From Aureobasidium sp. EXF-3400 (taxonomy: Eukaryota > Ascomycota > Dothideomycetes > Dothideales > Saccotheciaceae): a stretch of DNA of 64,000 bases. The stretch covers positions 1 through 64,000 of the forward strand of contig SWBL01000204.1 in NCBI GenBank assembly GCA_024195585.1. Direction: 5' to 3'. The position numbers and the translations under genes were made by a program. Of this stretch, positions 42,784 to 55,100 are shown in pieces. The notes beneath the pieces were generated by a model. That model ran no database searches, was not told the origin of the DNA, and saw nothing but the letters and a program-made list of their open reading frames with translations. The stretch's first letter is position 1. Each line of letters begins with the position of its first letter.

Positions 42784-43557
42784 GGTTAGAGTGGGTGAAG
42801 GCCGACAGCATGTGTTGCTGCGGGTGTATGCGGAGTGGAAGTGGAAGATGATCAAGAAGGTTGACGTCTTGAAGATGGAATGGAGAAGGTTGAAGGTTTC
42901 TTGATGGCAGGATCAAGAAAGAGCACGTTTTAGTATGAATCACGGTCGGCAATGAGCAAACAGAGCGAGTTGCGGAGTGACAGGCAAGGGAGCGAACGGG
43001 AGAGAGTGAAAGATGGGAGTCAAATCGAGTTGGTTTCAAGCGCATGTGAGCAACTTGTCTCAAAATCACAGTCACAGTGAAAGACTTTACTTGGCCACTA
43101 CGTGTTTTGTGGAAAGGAATGGATGTCTGTCGTTAGGCAGCGTTTGCTTGAGTGGCTGCCTGGCCAAAGAGGCACAGACATGAAGTTCAGGTGGGCAGGC
43201 ACGCGTGAAAGCTCCTAATCTAGCCCCTTGCCTTTTGTCCACTCGGGTCAACCAAAACGCCGTATATTGTGCTCTTCCAATGCCATCCTTCCTTTGCCTA
43301 TATACACTATTTGATGCTCGATGGAAGACTTGTATCGTCTAGTGATTTTAGATGAAAGCTGCTCAGTGTTCCATTCTCAGATTAACTAGTATCTCCCGTG
43401 CTGCGCAGTGTACAATTCGAGCTCCGCATGAATGTAAGTGCTTGGCACGAGACCGCCTACGTTCGATAGCATGTTGTCTTAGTCCATGCTTCACATGAAT
43501 GGTAGAGTAGAGTTACCATCTTCGCAACAGACAAACCTCATCAACGAGACACGCACA
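42784..43557. other. Divergent promoter interval PARP-E2/COG7
   Basis: About 0.77 kb between divergent genes. It contains purine-rich strings and a TATATA near 43300. No gene is seen. Confidence 0.5.
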
Positions 43558-44577
43558 ATGGCAGTACAGTCCGAGGTTGCTATACAGAGCACGCCCAAGT
43601 CGACACACGTCCAGGACGAAGCTCTTCAGCCGTTCCTCCAATCTCAATTCGATCCGGCCGACTACCTGAATGCCACTCTGCCTTCATTGACCTTTTCTAA
43701 CCCTACCAAAGATCGCATCTCTCTCGCCGAACTGTCCACACAGACTCAGACCCTTATATCACAACTCAATGTGCAAACTTTGCGCCTTACCAACACTCTC
43801 AACCAGCTCACCGATGATATCCTACGAAGCGGCAGCAGGCTTGCCTACCAAGTAGAGATGCTCCGTGGTGAGACTGCTGGTCTTACAGATGCCTTGGACA
43901 CTTCACTTCGACCTGAAATCGCCTTGTTCGTTCCACAAATCCTACAAGAACCCACACAACCCGAGGCAGACGACGTTTCTCCCGACCAACCTGTCGTGTC
44001 AACTTCAACTCAGCCCACCGAACCAGACTACATCTCGAAGCTTCGTACGCTTGTCATGGTGCGGCAGCGTCTCGACTCCGTCATAAAAGTCTTTGGCGAG
44101 GCTATGGCCTGGCCCATCGCTCCCTCCGATCTCGTATCGTCCTCGTTCATCTCGGTGTCAGCTCCCTCGGCTGGAGGTCCTGAAGAAACACGCAATCGTG
44201 AAGAGAAGGCAAAGGAACATGCACAAAAGCTGCGAGACGAGATCACTCAGTTACTACACAGTGCTGTCTCGGCAGAAGAAGGCATCACTGCTGCAATCAA
44301 AAGGGTCGACGAGCTGAGGGATCTCGCATCCATCTGGAAAGGCACCGCTGAGGAGAAGGCTCGAGCCCGTCAGATTGATAATCTTGAGAAGATTGTCGAA
44401 GACGAGCAGAAAGCACTCGCTCGCAAGGCAGATGCGAAAAAGCGTACAGCCTCTCCTGCAGCAGTCGATTACAAGTACAATAACGGCACTGAGTCAACCC
44501 GTGCCAGCAACCAGGGCAGCGGCTACGGATTTATGAACAACTTGCGCCGTATTAAAGACGACATTTACCTCGATTGA
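43558..44577 (+). CDS. COG7: Conserved oligomeric Golgi complex subunit 7
   Basis: Probable fungal Cog7, a lobe-B subunit of the COG tether for retrograde intra-Golgi vesicles. Single exon, 339 aa. The family-like N-terminus is LQPFLQSQFDPADYLNATLP. It is followed by a long helical/coiled region (LISQLNVQTLRLTNTLNQLT, RSGSRLAYQVEMLRGETAGL), a Pro-rich linker (about 150-175), a second helical block (YISKLRTLVMVRQRLDSVIK) and a charged coiled coil. The C-terminus ends GYGFMNNLRRIKDDIYLD. The chosen start MAVQSEV is 72 nt inside an open frame that begins at 43486. Fungal members are much shorter than human COG7 (770 aa), as seen here. The identification rests on the N-terminal block and architecture. 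Confidence 0.7.
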   Translation: MAVQSEVAIQSTPKSTHVQDEALQPFLQSQFDPADYLNATLPSLTFSNPTKDRISLAELSTQTQTLISQLNVQTLRLTNTLNQLTDDILRSGSRLAYQVEMLRGETAGLTDALDTSLRPEIALFVPQILQEPTQPEADDVSPDQPVVSTSTQPTEPDYISKLRTLVMVRQRLDSVIKVFGEAMAWPIAPSDLVSSSFISVSAPSAGGPEETRNREEKAKEHAQKLRDEITQLLHSAVSAEEGITAAIKRVDELRDLASIWKGTAEEKARARQIDNLEKIVEDEQKALARKADAKKRTASPAAVDYKYNNGTESTRASNQGSGYGFMNNLRRIKDDIYLD

Positions 44578-45689
44578 GAGCCTAGCCGAGGCCTCTGACA
44601 CACTCGCAGAGCTTGCTCGTATATGAGGTACGGATCTTTAGTTAGAGGCCACGGCTACTGCTAGTTAGATGCTTCGAGGGACCGAACGTGATTCTGAACC
44701 TCCTTGGTTCGGTATCTTTGACCGTTCTCTCGCATGCTTGAAACATGCATCGGTGATTCCGAGCCAGTGGTGTGATAAGTCGGGTGATAAGACGCTCTAC
44801 TATCACCAGGGAAACGCAAGATGGACTCTTTCCCACTGGGCTCTCCTCGTATTTGATCAGCACTAAAGGGCATGGAATGGATCCTTATAGTCAATCAATC
44901 CTTATAAGTGAAAGTCCAGTGGTCCCTGATCGGCAGATGGCTTGCACGCTGGTAAACAGCCGGTTGTCGGGGAACGCAGGGACAGCTCTGCAGCGTGGAT
45001 CCTCTTAATTGAGAGCAGCATTATTAGTATGCGACTCGGCTTCTGCTACCTTTTTGAACCATGCTAGAGTTAGGGCATGATTTTGCAAAAGATAAGCATT
45101 TGGAGAACCCCTCGGGTGAATACGTCTCACCTGTGCTACCAAGCAAGCAAGTACACTCGCTAAACGTGTTCCTTAGTCCCTGTTTTGCGAAGGCATAGAT
45201 CATGCCACTGGGAAACGGGCGAATCCTTCGATAGCAGGGGTAGCTCTCGGGACATAGCATCCGGCAACGAGTGGTCCTACAAAGTCATGATTAGAAGTAC
45301 CATTTCTATACACATAGTGAACTTAGTGTAATCAAGTCGGCCAGCTTGAATCATGAGTAAGGCTTGTGTTTTGGATCATTTTCATAGGTGCATATCTCGG
45401 AGGGCTCGGCAGCACAAGAGCACGGATGCATTGCTCCGCTGGGCTTGGCGTGACGATCTGGCGGAGCTCTGTGAAATGACGTAACACCGATAGTAACCAA
45501 AGAACCAAGTTACCAAAGAACCAAAGGTTGACGAACGTGTGAAAGCATCTATGTGAGCCGCTGGCTTCCGGGTAACAAGTGGAGCTGAAGGTGCTGCGGA
45601 GCTTCAAAACACAAGTAGCTAGCTGTGTCCCTCTTTGTCTCTCTTCTCAATTCTCAATTCCTCTTCCTCAGGTACACACAACCTTCACA
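44578..45689. other. Intergenic upstream of phosphoketolase
   Basis: About 1.1 kb with only short unconvincing ORFs. The last 60 bases are C/T-rich, as in a leader. No gene is seen. Confidence 0.55.
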
Positions 45690-48327
45690 ATGGCTGAGAC
45701 AGAGAGCCTCTCACCCTTTGGCACTGCTAGAGCTACAGTGACCGACCAGCCTCTCAGCAAGGATGAGGTCGACAAGATCAACCGTTACTTCCATGCCAGC
45801 ATGTACTTGTGCTTGGGCATGCTCTACCTTAGAGAAAACCCTCTGCTCGAGGAACCTCTCAAGGTTGAACACATCAAGCCTCGTCTCCTTGGACACTGGG
45901 GTTCTGACTCTGGCCAATCCTTCACATACATTCACATGAACCGTTTGATCAAGAAGTACGATCTTGATGCCTTCTTCGTTTCTGGTCCTGGCCATGGTGC
46001 TCCTGCTGTCATTTCCAATTCCTATCTCGAGGGAGTCTACTCCGAAGTCTACCCCGACAAGTCTCGAGATGCCGAGGGCATGCAGCGCTTCTTCAAGCAG
46101 TTCTCATTCCCAGGAGGCATCGGCAGTCACGCAACTCCAGAGACTCCTGGCAGTATCCACGAGGGTGGTGAGCTCGGTATGTACCATTGAAACCAGTTAC
46201 GCAAGCAATATCCTGCCTCTCCAAGCTTAATCCCTCCCCAAAACAAGCATTCCCCACCACTGCAGCCCTGTCCAAAGTCAAGCAATCGCATCCCCTCCAA
46301 ATTCAAGCAATCTCATCCGCTCCAAGCTCACAAACTTTAATCGCAGGATATTCTATTTCTCACGCATTTGGCGCTGTGTTTGATAACCCCGACTTGATTG
46401 CTTTGGTAAGTCCCATGCGTATGCATTGTAAGTATCCTCGACTAACAGAGCTCTCCAGACCATGGTCGGAGATGGTGAAGCCGAGACTGGTCCTTTGGCA
46501 ACCAGCTGGCACAGCACCAAGTTCCTGAACCCTATCTGCGATGGTGCAGTCCTGCCTGTCCTCCACTTGAACGGATACAAGATCAACAACCCCACCGTTC
46601 TCTCAAGAATCAGCCACGAGGAGCTGAAGGCTCTGTTTGTCGGTTATGGTTGGGAGCCTTACTTCGTCGAAGGCTCTGACCTCGATACGATGCACCAAGC
46701 AATGGCTGCCACTCTGGAAAGAGCTGTCACCGAGATCAAGGCTATCCAGAAGAAGGCTAGAGATTCTGGCAAGGCTGAGCGTCCCAGATGGCCCATGATT
46801 GTCCTCAGAACACCCAAGGGCTGGACTGGTCCTCGTACCGTCGACGGCCACTTCCTTGAAGGTTATTGGAGAGCTCATCAAATCCCCCTCACCAATGTCC
46901 TCAAAGACAACGACCAGCTCGCTCTGCTCGAGAAGTGGATGCGCAGCTACGAGCCCGAGAAGCTGTTCAAGGACGGCAAGTTCATCGACGAGCTTCGTGA
47001 GCTCGCTCCTAGTGGTAACCGTCGTATGAGTGCCAACCCCGTCACCAACGGCGGTCTTCTGCGCGCCAATCTCAGAATGCCCGATTTCAAGAAGTTCGCA
47101 CACAAAGTGAGCAAGCCAGCCACTGAGCAAGCACCTAGTATGAACCTGTTCGCAGACTTCTTGACCCAGATCGTCAAGGCCAACCCCACCAACTTCCGTC
47201 TGTTCGGCCCCGATGAGACACAGTCCAACAAGCTCGGCGCTGTTTACGATGTTACTCAAAAGGTCTGGATGGCCGACTACTTCGAAGAAGACAAGGATGG
47301 TGGCAACCTCGCCCCCTCTGGTAGAGTCATGGAAATTCTCAGTGAGCACACAGTCGAGGGCTGGTTGGAAGGTTACCTCTTGACCGGTCGCCACGGTCTG
47401 CTCAACAGCTACGAGCCTTTTATTCACATCATCGACTCGATGGTCAACCAGCACGCAAAGTGGCTCGAGAAGTGTCACGAAGTTTCTTGGAGACAAGAAG
47501 TTGCCTCGCTCAACATCCTGCTTACCTCCACCGTATGGCGCCAGGATCACAATGGTTTCACTCACCAGGACCCCGGTTTCCTTGATGTTGTTGCCAACAA
47601 GTCGCCTGAAGTTGTTCGCATCTATCTCCCTCCGGACGCCAACTGCCTGCTCAGCACTATGAACCACTGTTTGAAGTCATCCAACTATGTCAACGTTATT
47701 GTTGCCGACAAGCAGAACCACCTGCAATACTTGAACATGGAAGATGCTATCAACCACTGTTCCAAGGGTCTTGGCATCTGGCAGTGGGCTTCGAACAGCG
47801 AACACCAAGAACCCGACCTTGTCATGGCCAGCTGCGGTGACACCAGCACTCAAGAGGCTCTTGCCGCTACGGCTTTACTTCGGGAATACCTTCCCGAAAT
47901 TAAGGTTCGCTTCGTGAACGTCGTCGACCTTTTCAAGCTTCAACCTCACGGCTACCACCCCCACGGCCTCAAAGATGATGACTACGAAGCCATCTTCACT
48001 TCCGATCGGCCAATTGTCTTTAACTTCCATAGTTACCCATGGCTAGTCCATAGAATGACGTACAAACGCAAGGGTCAGCACAGAATGCGCGTGCGCGGGT
48101 ACAAGGAAAAGGGTAATATTGACACCCCGCTCGAGCTGGCCATCAGAAACGAGACCGATCGCTACAGTCTGGCCATTCTTGCTATCGACAGTCTCAAGTC
48201 TGTTCTCGGCAACAAGGGCTCGTCGACTCGCGAGTATTTGCTCAACAAGCGCACTACCGCTATGAACTACGCCTACGAGACCGGTCAGGACCCTGATGAC
48301 TTTGTCAACTGGACCTGGAACTACTAG
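45690..48327 (+). CDS. xfp: Xylulose-5-P/fructose-6-P phosphoketolase
   Basis: Thiamine-diphosphate enzyme that cleaves xylulose-5-P or fructose-6-P with phosphate to acetyl-P and glyceraldehyde-3-P or erythrose-4-P. The exons are 45690-46176, 46347-46405 and 46459-48327, giving 804 aa, the usual length. Family marks are [39 protein letters not shown], the [17 protein letters not shown] block rebuilt across intron 1, and the ThDP-binding [19 protein letters not shown] at about residues 186-204. Downstream blocks are [32 protein letters not shown] and the C-terminal [19 protein letters not shown]. Intron 1 (170 nt) holds a short direct repeat of about 28 nt. In filamentous fungi this enzyme feeds acetyl units via acetate kinase; neither partner gene is here. 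A fragment of this gene recurs at 63158-63384. Confidence 0.95.
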
Positions 48328-48479
48328 GTCCTCGTCGCCGGATGACGGGATCTACTAAAGACGATGGCGTTTCTGATGATATGGTTATGAGGCGTTTTCT
48401 TACTACAGCTAGCTTAGTGACTTTTCCAATGATGAGTACTTAATATCCCTATACCTGCTGTGGATGATTAACTTGTGCT

Positions 48480-48900
48480 CTGCCATTCGTGCCGTTCCTG
48501 ATCAACGACCTCGATCTTACTGTTGATCGTACCTTCAACAGCCTTTGCATCGTGAATCATCAAGCAACCCAGTAATGAATGCTGTATCTGAGTCTTGCAC
48601 CCTCCCCGTGTGCTGTAGGCAGTCACAGTTTTGCAATTTAGCACCCCTTCTCCATCACAAGTATAAGGGTTATTATAAGCTATCGAAATGCATAGTTGCA
48701 ATCAGAATGTGAGGCTAGCCATTGAGATAGCCTGTAATGGGGTTTCTCTGTGGAAACCACATTCTTCTTGAAAGTATTATGCATTTCTATAGCTACACTG
48801 TGGCTGTCTTTTGCACACGGGGAGGACATGAATTGAATTCCATAGCTATAGAAACGCACAATAAACAGGACAGTATCCACTGAAAAGCGACAACCCATCG
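48480..48900 (+). repeat. Dispersed unknown element, copy B (degenerate)
   Basis: Diverged partner of 38700-39130 in opposite orientation. Translated in the homologous direction, it keeps fragments such as KLSKCIVAI and LAIEIACNGVSLWKPHSS but is interrupted by stops. It also contains short inverted repeats around TTTCTATAGCTA (near 48780 and 48845). It lies in the phosphoketolase/UTP20 intergenic space, which otherwise (48328-49179) shows no gene. Confidence 0.55.
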
Positions 48901-49179
48901 GCTCTCAGTGGACACACCTCTGATTCTATAACATTTGTGCCTTTTTACAGTGTACACTTTACTCTTTGCACATGGGAGTACGATAGAAGTTACAGACTTT
49001 TGATATCATGCTTGAAACAAATATGCTAGACTCCATATTCTACCTTTGCTTTTTCTATAAATTGGACCAGAAACGAAACCCCACTCGAACTCCACAACAA
49101 TATGCATAGATGCAAGACGCAGAAACCGGAACAAAGACAAAAAGAAAATCGCAAAACAAAGTATGCAAGAGGCACCTTT

Positions 49180-52100
49180 CTACCAACCTCTCCTCTTACC
49201 CCTAGCCTCAGCACTCTTCTCCTTCCTCTTGGCCTTGGTTATATCATGTTTCCTCCTCTTGTCAGCTGCATATTTCGCCGGCGCGCTCACAGCTTCAATC
49301 CTTCTCTTTCTTCTTCTCTCTTCTCTTCTGCCTCTGACTTGTTCTTGCACTCCTCTCATGGCAACCACGTAATCAGTGCTGCCCAGTTTCTTTTGCAGCA
49401 AGGAAGCTACTTCGGTGGCAAGGGCTTTGAGGTCTTGGTAGGACTTTTGGAGGGGTTCGGTGGCGAGGCGGGGGGCGGCGATGGAGGCGTCGGTGAGCAG
49501 ATAGATGGGAGTCAAGATAGAGGGTAGAGAGGGTGAGATGTGGGGTGAGGGAAGGATGTTGCATAAAGAGGCGATGGCTTGGAGGGAGCCGATCTTTGCG
49601 GATAACACTGATGCAGTTGGTGCGCCGTCGTCGCGGCGGACGAGTGCTGAGAGGCGAGATAGCAGGTGGTGGAGGGCTGTTGTAGGTGCGGAGGTAGTGG
49701 TTGTTTCTCCGTCTTCATCTTCTGCATCTGCTGTTTCGTCTTCCTCCTCGTCTTCTTGCTCATCTTCCTCTTGAGAAACTGCAACGCCATTTCTGGTGTA
49801 TGGGGTTGGGTGTTCCCAGTCCACATTATCGGCACTGTAGCAACGACCCAAGAAGATCAAGTTGCGCACCGTCTGACCAACCAGCTGTTCACTAACATTG
49901 CTGAAACGAAGGGTTCTCAAGCCAGCGGCACACAACTGATGAAGCTCCTTTGCGGTAACCTCCATCTTACTGTTTGTGTACAAAGGCAAAGCAGCAAGAC
50001 CTTGCTCAGTCTTAGAAGCGCAGTTACCCAAGTCCGCAAACAGCAGACCCACAAGACGCGCAGAAGAAAGCTTGACCCACGCATGTGGGAAAACAAGACA
50101 TTTGAAAATGTTTGTCCAGGATGGCTTGGCGGCAGGTGCGAGGGAAGTGGAAGGTGCCATCTCTGCCATCTTTGCAAATGCTTGCAAGGCATAGTACAGC
50201 AACTCCCAGTCTTCAGTTTCGACATCTTCAGGGTTCAAAAGCTTGGACACTTGCTTGAACAGGAAGGAGGTCTCCTTGCCGCTTGCCTTGCCGTGTCCGA
50301 TGTAGATGGTCCAGCACTGCAAAGCAATACGACGAGGCAGCAATTGTTCATCCTGCTCCAGCCATGTACGCAGCAAAGTGACAAAGTTGCTTGTGCGTTC
50401 ATCGTCAGCACGTTCAAGAATCTTGCTGATCAATGCACCAGCCATCTCGCGACATTCCAGAGAGTCGTCATTGACCATCATCATGACCAATGGCACAAAC
50501 AACATGCTCGACAACTCTTGGACGAGATCTCCTTGAGTCTTGGCCAGCAAAAGATGCAACAACTCGAGCACAGACTGTCTTCCCTCAACGTATTTGTACT
50601 CAAGGTTCTGGACCAAGAACGCAATCTGCTTGTTTAAGCGAGTGCCTGCTTGAGGATACTCCATCATGAAAGCGAAGTAGACGCCACGAGCGAGATCTCT
50701 GGCACTGCGCGTCTGGTTGGTCACCATGATTGTTGCAACAGAATCCATCACCTCGTAAACTTCAGTAATAATAATCTTGCGCGCCACAACAGCCTTCAAA
50801 AAGTTGAAGATGACACCTTGGCGATCAGGTTCTTCGAGATCGGGCTTGACCCTCTTGAGCACGTAGGCCATATCGTTCTCCTTGATCTTGATGTCTGGTC
50901 TGTCGCGGAGGATGGCTGAAATCAATTTCAGCGAAGATTGAGCCAACTCGGTGATGGTCGAGGGAGCAGCTCTGAGGATCTTGACTGCTTCTGCTGCGTA
51001 GACTGGACCATTTGACACGATTTGCGGTGATGGAACCCTGATGATGGAAGTGAGCAGGCGGACCGATGCCATCTGAACCTCCTCTTGACCACCGATCAAA
51101 GCATCACCCAAAATTGGCAAGAAGCCAGCAAGGTTTGCCGGAGTCTTGAGCTCATCATGTTTCTGCAAGACAGCGCGAACAAGATCCAGAGCGAACCTAG
51201 TAAGCTTGAAGATGTAGGAGCTAGTTGCCCCCTTCTTGCCAGACTTGTTGGCGCTCTGCATCTGAATTAGATACTTTCGAATCTTGTAATCCTCCATGAC
51301 GGGACGAGTCTTGGCTTCAGCAGTCGCAGCATAGACCTTTTGGATGATCTCATAACCAAAGATAAGGATGTCTCTGTCCTTGACCGACGGATTTTGACTT
51401 GCACCCAAGCCAATGCGACGAAGGAGTTCATCAATCTTCTTGACAGTCTTGAGGTCCAGCTTCTCAAGCAACAAAGACTGAATGGGCCTGATCAAATCGC
51501 CAAGATGAGAGGTGGTGGTGATCTTTGCCATGAGTTCAGCAGAGTCGTAACTCTTGCTGCTCTTGACTTCCTTCATCTTGCTGATGTATTCTTCAGCGTC
51601 CTTCTCCTGACCCGCAACACCAAAGATATCGTCCATGACAACAGCAATAATATCGTTAATACAGTGGTCGAGATCTCCAGCTTTGAGAGACTCAATGTTG
51701 TCGACCAGAATTGAGTGCATGGTGAACGACATAACGTGAAGCTGATAACCACGCTGCAGAGCACTGCGCAACTCCTTGATAACAAATTGGAAATAGGATG
51801 GCCCAAGAATACCAGTAATCTCGGACAAGGTCTTTCTTGTCATGTCTCTGGCCTCAGCGGCTTTACTACGAAGGACGTGGCAAAGGTCCATGAGCACTGT
51901 AGGAAGTCTCAAAGCGTGCTCGGCAACAGGAAGCACGCGGATGAGCTTGACCACAGCGACACCAACAGGAACACGCAGACTGACGGTCGACTCATCCTTA
52001 AGATGCAGGAATTGAGTCAAAGGAGGCAAAAGCTGCTTGTTGATCTCATTGGACAGCTTTTCCTCCGAGGGCAGGGTTGCAGCAAGTGGGCTTAGGGCCG

Positions 52101-55100
52101 AGATGCCATTGGAGGTCGATTCGGCTTCGCCATCCACCTCCATGCTGGTGTTCTTGCTGCGGACTGACTCTGAAGCACGGTCGAGAGCATCAATGACACG
52201 ACTGACGATTCTGAGTACAATCTTCTGTAGCTCCTGCTTGCTCTGAATGTAGCTAACAAATCGTCTCAGCGTTGATCTGTACAGCTGCCAGTCCAAACAC
52301 CCGGAAAGAGCTCCGACAGTGTTGATGGTCTCGGCAGACAAGTTGTGAGCACCATCATCACCAGCAGAATCGAAGATGAAGTGTTCGAGAAGAGGGATGA
52401 AGAACAAGCTGACGTTGTTGCTCGAGATGACACCAGCATGGGCTTCTTCAGACAATCTTCTCAAAGCACGAAGTCTGCGGTGCTGCTGAATGTGGAGAAT
52501 GTTGTTGAAGAAAGAAGCTTCTTCATCACCCTCGACAAGCAGACTAGTCATATCGTTGACTGCATCCCAAGCTGAGAAGTGCTTGATCAAGTGAGCCAAA
52601 ACTTGGAGATACTCCGATCTGACCAACTCCGAGGGGTCACGCATACCACCTTGCAGACCATTGTAAAGGCCTGAGATGGTCAAAGACTTGAACTCCTCGT
52701 CCTTGAACTCACCATCCACGCTTGCCACTTCGATAAATCTTCTCAAACTGTACGAGGCGCTAGTTCGGATGGCAAGTTCATCGTTATCTCTGATGAAGTA
52801 CAGCATGCTGTAGACCAGAGGCTGCCACTGCATAGCAGTGAAAGTAGAGTATTTTTCTTCGTTGATAGTGCTGAAGGCAATGGCACGACGCTCGAAATCA
52901 GGTTCATCGAGTCTAGATGCCGAGAAGGAGTTCAAGTCCTCGCACAATGAAGCGACATAAGACAGCTCCTTCCTTTCGTCGGCCAACTGCTTGACGACAG
53001 CAGCAAGAAGCTCTCTGCTTTCACGATCCTTGAAGTAGCCAAACAGTGGACAGAGGGTCGAATAGACTTGGTTGAAACGAACCTCGTCCTTGTTAAGCTC
53101 AGCACCAGGAATAAGATGGAACAATGTTTGCAGCAAATCACGCTTGGTGGTGAAGTGAACAGTCTTTGAGGGCTGGCCAAGCAAGAAGATTGAGACGTCG
53201 ACAACATCACGAATGTTCTCAACTCCAGTGACCAATGGTGCGAGACGGGAAACACACAAAACGCTTGAGTCGAGGATATCTTTAGGAGGGCTTTGTCTCA
53301 AGACAGCACCAAGTCTAACGACAAACAGACTTGCACGTGGTCCCAGTATAGATGCACGTGCTTGATCCTGCTCCTCGGTTGTGTCGATATTCATCTCGGC
53401 ATCCTTCGATTGGCGTGGCTGGATGGTGTCCAACAAACGTCCAATGATGTGCTCGATGATGAATGACTTAACTTCGTTCTTTGCGCTAGGAACCACAAGA
53501 CAGTCTGCCACAGCATTTAAAGTTTGCGGGAAGAACTCTGTCAGGTAGTGACAGGTGGCCAAAGAGCTAGCCCAAGTCGAGAAGAGACGCAGGAAGGCGG
53601 ACACAGACTGCGCAGTCTCAATGGGAAGCTTTTCCAAACGAGGGCCCACCAACTCACTCATGACGACCTTGGCGTAGTTGTACCAAGAGACCTCAGTGCA
53701 AGATGAGAAGACTTGGATCAAGCAGTGGAAACCAGCTTGGCGGATAGCACGATCGAGAGAAGTCTGAGATTCCTCCTCGACCGGGGCCTCCTCATCGGTT
53801 TCGATAGAACCGGTATGCGACTTGGAAGCTTTGAGTAGACAGAGGAGAACGGCATCAGCAATTTTCGTTGCATAGCGGTCCAGTCTGTTGCCGAGAGTGT
53901 GTACCATGTCGTCCAACATGTTCAGCAAACCGACTTGCTTTCTGGGGGCAACAGCGAATTTGTCCACGGCTGACTGATTCAACTCGCCATTCTGGATAGG
54001 CTCCATAGTGGCTAATGAACCGAGAGAGATGCTCAGGTATTGTCCAACAATCTCCGCAGGGAAGCGAGCGAGAGCAACGAAAATGGCTTTGCGACGGGTC
54101 TGTTGTCCACGTTTACCACTTGCCGATCCGGCTCTTGTCACCGCTTTGCCGTACAGGATACGCAACAAGACCGGCATAAGCTCTGGACAATCGGCACTTC
54201 GAATGGCATCACCCTCTTCTTCAAGACGAAGGAATACAGAAACCTCTTCTCTGAATCTCGCATCATCAAGGAAGTTCAGCAAATGCTCTTGGTACTTGAT
54301 GACACTGGGAGTCTTCCAAGCAAGAATGGCTTTGAGTGTCGACTTCTGGATCTCGTTGTCACCATTCGTGAGAAGGTTTAGCAGAGCTTGGTAGACTTCA
54401 GTTGCCTTGAACAGCACTCGAGGGTTCTGGAACTGTGCGAAGACGCCGAGCATGGCTTTCTGATCCTTGCGGCCCCAATGGCGGGTGCTTCCAGTTTCTT
54501 CTTGCTCCTGCTCTTCGGTTTCATCACCAGCCCATTCGAGTAATACGGGAACCAAGAGTCGCGATCGCTTCTCGGCCAATTGCGGCATGGAGTTCAGTGC
54601 GCGGAGAGCCTGTGATCGTTCAGAGAGGGAAGCTGCAAACGTCTGGACATGATCTCTTTTGAACTGTTTTTCGATTCCTTGATTGAGATCCGCAAAGAGA
54701 GACTCAGAGATCTCGACATCCCTCTCGATCTGGTTCATGTTGGAACATTCGAAATCAGAGCTGACGTGGCTGATGCTTCTATCCTGCGTTGTCTCTGCTT
54801 GTACTGTATGTTCTTCCGCATCGGCATTACCCTGAAGCCACTGCGTGATAGTGCTTGTAATGATCTCCTCTGCATTTCCATGTGCGGTCATTTCCTTGAG
54901 TGCCGCAATCGAATCGTCCCAGGCTTGTGCGAGGTGGATGTGTAGTAGACCGAAACAATAGGTGGGAATAGCTTTCGCTAGAATAGGATCAGAGAGGATG
55001 TCAGGATATCCGAGAGCCAGTCTCCGAATTTGGGACGAGATAAAACGAGTATTCGGTACACTTGGAGGTGTGTCTTCGATCGAGATAGCATGAGTCAATA

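Noticed and set aside
46603..47667. 354-aa ORF on the minus strand
   Set aside because: Antisense to the phosphoketolase exon. The sequence is a by-product of codon bias, with no domain or start context.
49666..50637. 323-aa plus-strand ORF opposite UTP20
   Set aside because: Shadow of the UTP20 coding strand; Cys/Phe runs come from the acidic insert read in reverse.
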